Shown here: in pieces, positions 57,658 to 64,000 of the stretch
How positions within the stretch are numbered: position 1 is the first letter of the stretch
Layout: every line of letters starts with the position of its first letter
From: JACDAV01 sp964626755
GTDB lineage: Bacteria > Chloroflexota > Limnocylindria > Limnocylindrales > CSP1-4
NCBI GenBank assembly: GCA_964626755.1
Contig: CAZVGO010000007.1
Span: 104,183-168,182 of the forward strand
Direction of reading: 5' to 3'
DNA: 64,000 bases
Made by a program: the position numbers and the translations under genes
Notes under the pieces: model-generated
The model's input: only the letters and a program-made list of their open reading frames with translations
The model's database searches: none
What the model was told of the DNA's origin: nothing

Positions 57658-58653
57658 TCAGCGCGGGTCGGGCTGGTCGACGAGGTCGAGGAATCGGCGC
57701 GCCGCGTCCGTCGCCTCGGCGGACAGGCCGGTCGGCAGGACCACCTTGATCCTGACGTAGAGGTCGCCGCTGCCCGCTGCCTTGAACCGCGGCATGCCCT
57801 GCCCGCTGAGGCGGATCGTTCGGCCGGCCTGGGTCCCGGGCGGAACGGTCAGGACGACCCGGCCCTTGAGCGTCGGCACGGCGACATCCGCGCCGAGGAG
57901 CGCCTCCTCAAGGCTCACCGCCAGCTCGCGCTCGAGGTCGGCTCCGCGGCGGGTGAACGTCCTGTGGGGCCGGACGTGGACGATGACCACGAGATCGCGC
58001 CCGCCACCGCCCTTGCCGGTGAGCTTGATCCGCGTTCCGGTGTCGACCCCGGGCGGGATCGTCACCTCGAGCCGCTTGCCACCGACCTCGACGAGGCGGG
58101 TGGTGCCCCGAAATGCCTCTTCGAGGTCCAGCTCGGCATCCGCCTCGACGGCGGGCGGGGTCTGCGGTGCGGCGCGATTGCGCCGCGCGTCGCGGATAGA
58201 GTCGGGATCGATGCCCATGCCCGACAGGACGTCGTCGAAGCCCTGGGCAGACGGACCACCACTCTGGCGTGCGCGACCCCCGGCCGCCCCGAACACTGCG
58301 CGAAAGAAGTCGGAGAAGCCGCCGGCGTCCTCGCCGCCGGAGGTCCGGAATTCATAGCGAACGTTGCCGCCGCCGAACGGGCCGCCCGCGCCGAACGGGC
58401 TGCCGCCTGCCGCACCTGCCCGGGAGAAGGCTTCCCAGTTGGCGCCGAGGGCGTCGTACTGCCTGCGCTTGTCCGGGTCGCCGAGCACCGCGTGGGCCTC
58501 GTTGATGTCCTTGAACCGGCGCTCCGCGGCCTTGTCCCCGGCATTGCGGTCGGGGTGGTGCTGGCGGGCGAGCTTCCGATAGGCCTTCTTGATTTCGGCC
58601 TGGCTCGCCGTCCGCGCCGCCCCGAGCGTCTTGTAGTAATCCCGATATTCCAT
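57658..58653 (-). CDS. DnaJ-family chaperone without zinc finger (CbpA type)
   Basis: A 331-residue type-II J-protein. The J domain (about 4-68) has the HPD motif in RQHHPDRNAGD. A Gly/Phe-rich segment (about 75-125) and two DnaJ C-terminal beta domains follow (LDLEEAFRGTTRLVEV, VTIPPGVDTGTRIKL, LRG-type GQGMPRF). No CxxCxGxG zinc repeats. It stimulates DnaK in stress protection. It sits downstream of lon and hspR, consistent with heat-shock control. Confidence 0.92.
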   Translation of the reverse strand: MEYRDYYKTLGAARTASQAEIKKAYRKLARQHHPDRNAGDKAAERRFKDINEAHAVLGDPDKRRQYDALGANWEAFSRAGAAGGSPFGAGGPFGGGNVRYEFRTSGGEDAGGFSDFFRAVFGAAGGRARQSGGPSAQGFDDVLSGMGIDPDSIRDARRNRAAPQTPPAVEADAELDLEEAFRGTTRLVEVGGKRLEVTIPPGVDTGTRIKLTGKGGGGRDLVVIVHVRPHRTFTRRGADLERELAVSLEEALLGADVAVPTLKGRVVLTVPPGTQAGRTIRLSGQGMPRFKAAGSGDLYVRIKVVLPTGLSAEATDAARRFLDLVDQPDPR

Positions 58654-58771
58654 CGAATTTGGCACCCTCAATGGGGTGGCGTCACCCGCTCACCGAAGGC
58701 GCAGGCGACGCTCCCGCGAGCCATGCGCCGGAGGTTTCAACGCACGCATCGACCGATCCGGGCGGCGACTG

Positions 58772-61267
58772 TTAGTCCCGCCGCTCAACTACGACCGGTG
58801 GCTGCTCGGCCGGCGGGAAGGTCGTGCGCCGAACGCGGTTCTCGCCCTCCGGCTCCGGGTCGAGCGGCTTGTCGCCCTCGATGACCTTCGGGGGCTCGGC
58901 CTGGAGCGGCTGCGGCTTACGCCGGAGAGCCGCCTCCAGGACCTGGTCCATCGAGTCGACGAGGACGAGCTTGATCTGCTTCCGGATCTCCTCCGGGATG
59001 TCGCGCAGATCCTTCTCGTTCTTGCGCGGCAGGATCACCATGCCGGCCCCCGACAGGTGGGCGGCGAGGATCTTGCTCTTCAGCCCACCGATCGGGAGAA
59101 CCCGACCGCGGAGCGTGATCTCGCCGGTCATGGCGACGTCCTTGCGGACGGGGATGCCGGTAAGGGCGCTGACCATCGCCGTGGCCATCGTGACTCCGGC
59201 CGATGGCCCGTCCTTCGGGATCGCCCCCGCCGGGACGTGGATGTGGAGGGTGTTCTTTTCGAACACCTCCCGGCTGATGCCGAGCCTGGCCGCGTTGGCG
59301 CGCATCCACGACAGGCCGGCGCGAGCCGACTCGCGCATGACCTCGCCGAGCTGGCCGGTGAGGATGAAGTCCTCCTTGCCGTCCATCCGCGTCACCTCGA
59401 CGGCAACGACGTCGCCGCCGACCTCGGTGACCACGAGCCCGGTCGCCGCTCCGGTCTGGTCCTCGGCCTCGAGCTCGCCGTACTCCCAGCGCGGCGGGCC
59501 GAGAAACTCGACGAGCTTCTTGCGGTCGACGACGGTCTTCCGCTTCCGACCCTCGGCCACGGAGCGGGCGACCTTGCGCATGAGATTGGCGATCTCACGC
59601 TCGAGGTTCCGGACGCCTGCCTCCTTCGTGTAGGCCTGGACGAGCTCGGTCATCGCCTCGTCGGTGATCTGGATGCGCTTGTCGTTAAGGCCGTGGTTCT
59701 CCATCTGCTTGGGAATGAGGAACCGCTTGCCGATCTCGATCTTCTCCTGCTGCGTGTAGCCGGGGAGCTGGATGATCTCCATCCGGTCGCGCAGCGCGGC
59801 CGGGATCGGATCGATCAGGTTGCCGGTCGCGATGAACAGGACCTTGCTGAGGTCGAACGGGACCTCGAGATAGTTGTCCTGGAACGTGTTGTTCTGCTCC
59901 GGGTCGAGCACCTCGAGGAGGGCGGACGACGGGTCGCCCCGGAAGTCCATCCCGATCTTGTCCACCTCGTCGAGCATGAACACCGGGTTGTTCGAGCCGG
60001 CCGTCTTGATGTTCTGGATGATCCGGCCGGGCAGGGCGCCGATGTACGTCCGGCGATGGCCGCGGATCTCCGCCTCGTCGTGGATGCCGCCGAGGCTCAT
60101 CCGGACGAACTTCCGGCCCATCGCCCGGGCGACGCTCCTGCCGAGCGACGTCTTGCCGACGCCGGGTGGGCCGACGAGGGCGAGGATGGGGCTGCGGATC
60201 TTGTCTGCCAGCGTGCGGACGGCGAGGTACTCGAGGATCCGCTCCTTGATCTTCTCGAGGCCGTAGTGGTCCTCGTCGAGGATCCGGGCAGCTTCCCTGA
60301 TGTCCAGCTGGTCGTCCGAGGAAACGTTCCAGGGCAGCGCGACGAGCCAGTCGACATACGTCCGGATGACACCCACCTCCGGCGAGGCCGATGGGATCCG
60401 GCTCATCCGGTCGACTTCCTTGAGCGCCCGGGTCTTGATCTCCTCCGGCATGCCGGCCTGCTCGACCTTGTCGCGCAGCTCGGTGATCTCGGCCTGCTGC
60501 GGGTCATCCTCGCCCAGCTCGCGCTGGATCGCCTTGAGCTGCTCGCGGAGGATGTACTCGCGCTGGGTCTTGTCCATCTCGGACTTGACCTCGGACTGGA
60601 TCTTGCCCTTGAGCTCGAGGATCTCGACCTGCCGGGCGAGGAAGCCGGAGACGAGCTTCAGTCGCTCGACGACGTCGATCGTCTCGAGCAGCTCCTGGCG
60701 CTGCTCGGTCGTCATGTCCGGGCTGTACGCGACCATGTCGGCGAGCAGGCCCGGCTCGCTGATGTTGCGGGCCGCGACGGCCGCCTCAGGCGGGACCGGT
60801 GCCCCGTTCGCGACGTACTGCTCGATCTGGGCCTGGACGGTGCGCATCAGCGCCTGGACCTCGAGGCCGGGCGGTGCGTCGTCGTCGACCTCCTCGACTC
60901 GCGCGCGCAGGTACGGGCTCGTCGTGACAAAGCCGCGCAGGCGCAGTCGGCCCTGGCCCTGGACGATCGCCCGGACAGTGCCGTCCTGGAGCTGCACGAC
61001 CTGGGCGATTTTCGCGAGCGTGCCGACGCCGTACAGCTCGCCCGGATCGGAGATGTCTTCCTGCTCCGCCTGGCGCTGCGTGACGAGCGCGATGGGTCCC
61101 CCCTCGGCAACCGCAGCATTGAGCGCGTTGACGCTCTTCTCGCGGCCCACCTGGAGCGGGACGATCATCTCGGGGAAGATCACCGTCTCCCGGAGCGCGA
61201 CGAGCGGCATCTCACGGGACGTGTCGGGGGGGCGCTCCTCGCTCGGGGTTGACGGTCGCTTGGCCAT
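58772..61267 (-). CDS. lon: ATP-dependent protease Lon
   Basis: An 831-residue LonA protease. The N-terminal substrate domain (about 15-215), the AAA+ domain with Walker A GPPGVGKTSLGRS and Walker B PVFMLDEVDKIG, and the proteolytic domain with catalytic Ser in PKDGPSAGVTMATA and Lys in the GGLKSKILAAHLSG region are all present. It degrades misfolded and regulatory proteins. The tail (about 790-831) is Pro/Glu-rich. ATG at 61267 has AGGAGA 8 nt upstream. It lies 63 nt after hspR; in Streptomyces lon is under HspR control. Confidence 0.97.
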   Translation of the reverse strand: MAKRPSTPSEERPPDTSREMPLVALRETVIFPEMIVPLQVGREKSVNALNAAVAEGGPIALVTQRQAEQEDISDPGELYGVGTLAKIAQVVQLQDGTVRAIVQGQGRLRLRGFVTTSPYLRARVEEVDDDAPPGLEVQALMRTVQAQIEQYVANGAPVPPEAAVAARNISEPGLLADMVAYSPDMTTEQRQELLETIDVVERLKLVSGFLARQVEILELKGKIQSEVKSEMDKTQREYILREQLKAIQRELGEDDPQQAEITELRDKVEQAGMPEEIKTRALKEVDRMSRIPSASPEVGVIRTYVDWLVALPWNVSSDDQLDIREAARILDEDHYGLEKIKERILEYLAVRTLADKIRSPILALVGPPGVGKTSLGRSVARAMGRKFVRMSLGGIHDEAEIRGHRRTYIGALPGRIIQNIKTAGSNNPVFMLDEVDKIGMDFRGDPSSALLEVLDPEQNNTFQDNYLEVPFDLSKVLFIATGNLIDPIPAALRDRMEIIQLPGYTQQEKIEIGKRFLIPKQMENHGLNDKRIQITDEAMTELVQAYTKEAGVRNLEREIANLMRKVARSVAEGRKRKTVVDRKKLVEFLGPPRWEYGELEAEDQTGAATGLVVTEVGGDVVAVEVTRMDGKEDFILTGQLGEVMRESARAGLSWMRANAARLGISREVFEKNTLHIHVPAGAIPKDGPSAGVTMATAMVSALTGIPVRKDVAMTGEITLRGRVLPIGGLKSKILAAHLSGAGMVILPRKNEKDLRDIPEEIRKQIKLVLVDSMDQVLEAALRRKPQPLQAEPPKVIEGDKPLDPEPEGENRVRRTTFPPAEQPPVVVERRD

Positions 61268-61330
61268 TTTCTGGGTCTCCTGGTCTCGATGCCGGATGAG
61301 TGCGTCGACGGGTTGGACGGGGCGCCGCCG

Positions 61331-61690
61331 TCAGGGACGGTGGACGCCCGCCTTGGACGCCGCAGCGGCCTGCGCCGCCTCGGCTGCTGCCCCCTCGTCG
61401 TAGAGGCGTTCGAGGATCCGGGTCCCGAGGCGCTCTTCGAGCGCGAACAGGATCCGGACCCCGGCAAGGTTGACGCCGAGGTTCTGGGTGAGGTGGCGGA
61501 TCCAGAGGACCCGCCGGATGTCGTTCTCGCTGTAAAGCCGGATGTTCGTCGGCGTGCGGGCCGGACAGACCAGGCCCTCGTCCTCGTAGATCCGGAGCGT
61601 GCGTGGGTGCACGCTGACGATGCTCGCCGCGACGCTGATGACGTACACGGGACGAGTCGGATCCTGATCGCGGCGCGGGCTGGCGGACAT
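61331..61690 (-). CDS. hspR: Heat-shock repressor HspR (MerR family)
   Basis: A 119-residue MerR-type regulator. PVYVISVAASIVSVHPRTLRIYEDEGLV and NIRLYSENDIRRVLWIRHL followed by GVNLAGVRILFALEE match actinobacterial HspR, which represses dnaK, clpB and lon operons together with DnaK as corepressor. A TTGACA-N18-TAGCAT promoter ends 6 nt before the ATG at 61690, so the mRNA looks leaderless. An inverted repeat in its spacer suggests autoregulation. It is followed by lon and dnaJ. Confidence 0.9.
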   Translation of the reverse strand: MSASPRRDQDPTRPVYVISVAASIVSVHPRTLRIYEDEGLVCPARTPTNIRLYSENDIRRVLWIRHLTQNLGVNLAGVRILFALEERLGTRILERLYDEGAAAEAAQAAAASKAGVHRP

Positions 61691-61696
61691 GATCGG

Positions 61697-61726
61697 ATGC
61701 TAGAACCCTGACAATGGCGTTGTCAA
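61697..61726 (-). promoter_or_regulatory. hspR promoter with internal inverted repeat
   Basis: Read leftward: TTGACA (complement of 61721-61726), 18-nt spacer, TAGCAT (complement of 61697-61702), then 6 nt to the ATG. TGACAA-N5-TTGTCA (61709-61725) is a perfect inverted repeat that covers part of the -35 and the spacer, as expected for a MerR-family repressor site. It differs from the streptomycete HAIR box CTTGAGT-N7-ACTCAAG. Confidence 0.8.
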
Positions 61727-61780
61727 GTATGGGGAGTGTCGGGGTGATGCCCCTGGGCACCTCGGGCCTGCAACCGACCG

Positions 61781-62557
61781 TCAGCCGGCGACGGTGATCC
61801 CGCCGATCTCGACGCCGGCGATCCGCCACGCCGGGCCGCCGCCAGAACCGGGCCGGTCGACGAGACGGAGCTCGATCCGCCCGAGGCGGTTGAGCGTGAC
61901 GAGCCGCTGCGAGGTGGTCGGAAGGATCCCGAACAGCTGGCCGTCGACCGTCTCGACACGCGCAACGTCGATGGCGACCAGCCGGCCTCCGGAGGCTGTC
62001 GCCCCCGCGTCGACCCAGCGGACCGCGTCGAACGGGCGGTCCGGGTTGATTCCGCTGTCCGGCCCGGCGGCCGCGGCGATCGCAACGAGCTCGTTGTGGA
62101 GGGCCGCGCCCTGGCGGTCCCATGCCTCGGCCAGCGCGCCGGGATCGGGCGGCGTGGCGAACCGCGGGGCAGCATCGGCGGCTCGGCCAGCCCGCCATTC
62201 GGCGACGTACAGGTCGAGCAGGACGCCTGGGTCGCCGGCGTCGCCGGCCGCGATCCAGAAGCTGCTCGACAGGGCGATGACGAGCGGGCCGAACCACAGC
62301 AGGTCGGCGGCCCCGGTGTCGCCCGGCGGCAGGTCGAGTGCGGCGCGGCGGCGGGCGGCCTGCCGATGAGCGTGGACGGCGATGAGGGCCCAGGCCGCGA
62401 GCACGGCCGCGCCGGCGACGAACGCCAGCTCTCCGTTCGTGCCCGCGACGAGCGCCGGCGTGCCCCAGCCGAGGGCCGCCAGCGCGGCCAGCTGCGCGGG
62501 TGGCCCGAGCCAGCCGCGCCGGTCGCCCGCCACCACCTGGCCCCAGCCCCACAGCAC
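61781..62557 (-). CDS. Membrane protein of unknown function, start uncertain
   Basis: At least 258 residues. A TM2/DUF5683-like beginning (LVLWGWGQVVAGDRRGWLG), two or three further hydrophobic helices (to about residue 100), and a soluble C-terminal domain (about 110-258) without recognised motifs. GTG 62557 is the first canonical start, but it falls in the middle of the first hydrophobic helix. The frame upstream stays open to about 62766 and encodes a plausible Arg/Pro-rich cytoplasmic tail (VPNPPPLPGDLPPPRLATP). No ATG, GTG or TTG occurs there, so a CTG start (for example after GGAAGAGG near 62700) is possible. Confidence 0.5.
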   Translation of the reverse strand: MLWGWGQVVAGDRRGWLGPPAQLAALAALGWGTPALVAGTNGELAFVAGAAVLAAWALIAVHAHRQAARRRAALDLPPGDTGAADLLWFGPLVIALSSSFWIAAGDAGDPGVLLDLYVAEWRAGRAADAAPRFATPPDPGALAEAWDRQGAALHNELVAIAAAAGPDSGINPDRPFDAVRWVDAGATASGGRLVAIDVARVETVDGQLFGILPTTSQRLVTLNRLGRIELRLVDRPGSGGGPAWRIAGVEIGGITVAG

Positions 62558-62765
62558 GAGCGACCGACGGAGGGCCTCCCGCGGAGTGGCGAGCCGGGGC
62601 GGCGGAAGGTCGCCGGGCAGCGGCGGTGGGTTCGGGACCGGGATGTCGTGGGCCGCCGGGTCCGGTGCCAGCCTCGCCGTCCTGCGGATCTTCGGCAGCC
62701 TCTTCCCCGCAGGCCTCGCCCCGGGCCGCGCGGCACGCTTCGCCGCGCGGGACCCGCGCCTGCGT

Positions 62766-63446
62766 TCAGCGGGCGTCGGCGGTCTCCGTGTCGCCGATGA
62801 GCTGGCCGTGGAGGACTGCCTCGCACTCGGTCTTGCCGATCGCGATCACCTTGTCGCCCTCGCGCATGATCGTGTCCGGCCGGAGCGGCATCGCCACGCC
62901 CTCGCGGATGACCGCGAAGAGCGAGCAGCCATCGGGGAGCGCCAGGTCCTTCGGCGCCCGGCCGACGGCCGGCGAGCCGGCCTGGAGATGGGCCTCGATC
63001 AGCTCGAGCTCGCCCTCCCCGAGCGCGGCGAGGTGGAGCAGCTCGTGGACAGGGATGTCCTGCTCGATCGACCCGAGGATCATCCGGGTGGGACTGATGA
63101 GCTCGTCGACGCCGAGGTGCTTGAACAGCCGCTCGTTCTTCGGGTTGTTCACCCGGGCGATCGAACGACGGACCGCGAAGTGGTGCTTCGCCATCTGGCA
63201 GATCACGAGGTTGTCCTCGTCGTCGCCCGTGACCGCGGCGACGATGTCCGCCCGGTTCGCGCCGGCCTCGGCGAGGTACTTGCCCTCGCAGCCGTCGTGG
63301 GGGATGACGATCGAGCCGATCTCGTCCGTGATCTGGTCGGCCCGCTTGCGGTCCTTCTCCATGAGCACGACCTCGTGCCCGCTCTCGATCAGCTCCTTGG
63401 TCAGGTAATAGCCCACCTTCCCGCCGCCGACGACCAGCACGAACAC
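62766..63446 (-). CDS. TrkA-type potassium channel regulatory protein
   Basis: A 226-residue RCK protein. The N-terminal Rossmann domain (VLVVGGGKVGYYLTKEL, about 3-19) and the TrkA_C domain (about 145-220) match Trk/Ktr gating subunits that bind nucleotides and control K+ uptake at the membrane. No membrane channel gene lies in the window; one may follow or precede outside it. It starts 3 nt after the next gene and the two probably act as a pair. Confidence 0.88.
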   Translation of the reverse strand: MFVLVVGGGKVGYYLTKELIESGHEVVLMEKDRKRADQITDEIGSIVIPHDGCEGKYLAEAGANRADIVAAVTGDDEDNLVICQMAKHHFAVRRSIARVNNPKNERLFKHLGVDELISPTRMILGSIEQDIPVHELLHLAALGEGELELIEAHLQAGSPAVGRAPKDLALPDGCSLFAVIREGVAMPLRPDTIMREGDKVIAIGKTECEAVLHGQLIGDTETADAR

Positions 63447-63449
63447 GGC

Positions 63450-63965
63450 TCAGCTCCCTGCCAGCGGCGCCGCCGGCGATCCGGCAGGCGTAGCGGGACC
63501 GTCGGCGTCGGCCTCGTCGTCATGGACGTGGGGAACCGGCGCGATGACCGACGGCATGCCCGTCGGGCGAAGGGCCAGGTAGCCCAGGATGGCGTCGGTG
63601 AGCATCGTCGTCCGGCAAACGGTCGCGATGCCCAGCGCAGCGTAGGCGGCGGCGCGAACCGGGTCGTTGATCTTGGCGACGGTCTTCTCGACGTTCAGCT
63701 TCTCCATCGCGACCTGCGTCGCCATCACGTTCCGGTTATCGCCCTCGGTGAGCGCCAGCAGGACGTCGGCGCCGTCCGCGCCGGCTTTGCGCAACACGTC
63801 CTCGTCCGTCCCGTCGCCACGGATTGCCTGGCCCTTGAACTCGCCCGAGAGGCGGTCGAACGCCCGCGTCGAGACGTCGAGGATGGTCACCTCGTGGCCG
63901 CCGTTGTCGAGGGCCTCCGCCAGGGCGGCGCCGACGCGCCCGCAGCCGACGATCACGTATCTCAC
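63450..63965 (-). CDS. TrkA_N-domain potassium uptake regulator, single-domain
   Basis: A 171-residue RCK_N protein: VIVGCGRVGAALAEAL (about 4-19), then ADVLLALTEGDNRNVMATQVAM. It lacks the TrkA_C domain; the C-terminus (about 145-171) is Asp/Ala/Pro-rich. It likely forms an octameric ring with the following full-length TrkA. GTG at 63965 is supported by GGGAGGGAGGG directly upstream. First gene of the pair; any promoter is outside or at the window edge. Confidence 0.87.
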   Translation of the reverse strand: MRYVIVGCGRVGAALAEALDNGGHEVTILDVSTRAFDRLSGEFKGQAIRGDGTDEDVLRKAGADGADVLLALTEGDNRNVMATQVAMEKLNVEKTVAKINDPVRAAAYAALGIATVCRTTMLTDAILGYLALRPTGMPSVIAPVPHVHDDEADADGPATPAGSPAAPLAGS

Positions 63966-64000
63966 CGTCCCTCCCTCCCGGCCCCGGATGCCACCGCGGT

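Noticed and set aside
1..64000. tRNA or rRNA genes, CRISPR arrays, insertion sequences
   Set aside because: No cloverleaf with T-arm outside tmRNA, no regularly spaced repeats, no transposase-like protein were seen by reading both strands.

Overview
The window is high-GC (mostly G/C third positions), densely packed bacterial chromosome. Its centre of gravity is the replication origin region: rpmH-rnpA-yidD-yidC-jag are read leftward, and dnaA-dnaN-recF-dciA rightward. The envelope looks monoderm: lipoprotein-type YidC, a sortase-like protein, VanW, and phosphatidylinositol synthesis, with no LPS genes. HspR, DciA after recF and inositol lipids recall Actinomycetota. The mixture (DUF2723 and PMT membrane glycosyltransferases, no gyrB after recF, a bifunctional-nuclease-domain protein) fits an uncultured Chloroflexota such as Limnocylindria/Ellin6529 better. 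That assignment is inference from gene content, not a database match.

Layout. 1-3.5 kb: a proline-racemase-family enzyme, the tmRNA gene with a good promoter, and a VanW protein. 3.6-15.3 kb: the origin block, with a cluster of DnaA-box-like sites between dnaA and dnaN, then a pseudo-PP2C/beta-propeller membrane protein, a rhomboid protease and a BFN-domain protein. 15.3-23.3 kb: a dolichyl-phosphate-mannose-synthase-like GT2, a DUF2723 membrane protein and a 1,830-residue fused mannosyltransferase with an inserted propeller domain. 23.3-29.8 kb: a seven-gene operon whose genes all overlap by 4 nt: ArsR regulator, CDP-alcohol phosphatidyltransferase, inositol-1-phosphate synthase, two LpxL/PatA-type acyltransferases, a PHP phosphoesterase and a PimA-like GT4. 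It reads as a route from glucose-6-phosphate to an acylated phosphatidylinositol mannoside. 29.8-35 kb: an MFS exporter, CorA, a sortase-like protein, a TlpA thioredoxin and trehalose-phosphatase.

35-50 kb is one leftward complex I operon, nuoA-B-C-D-H-I/E-F-(G-like)-J-K-L-M-N. Its membrane arm and NuoBCD are canonical, but the electron-input module is rebuilt. NuoI keeps one of two [4Fe-4S] motifs and is fused to a cysteine-free NuoE stump. NuoF has lost residues for NADH binding and one N3 cysteine. NuoG is replaced by a ferredoxin/GltD-like flavoprotein/ferredoxin chimera. I regard this as the most unusual system in the window. A COG1565 (NDUFAF7-type) methyltransferase follows upstream of it.

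50-64 kb holds folK (apparently CTG-started), glpX, purH, small membrane and cupin proteins, a NUDIX-dnaJ-lon-hspR heat-shock group with an inverted repeat in the hspR promoter, a membrane protein without a clear start, and two TrkA-type potassium-channel regulators.

Across the window several genes have a -10 box ending 6-7 nt before the start codon, which suggests leaderless mRNAs. A 74-nt repeat occurs twice and in both places supplies the C-terminus and stop codon of a minus-strand gene. No tRNA, rRNA, IS element or CRISPR array was seen.
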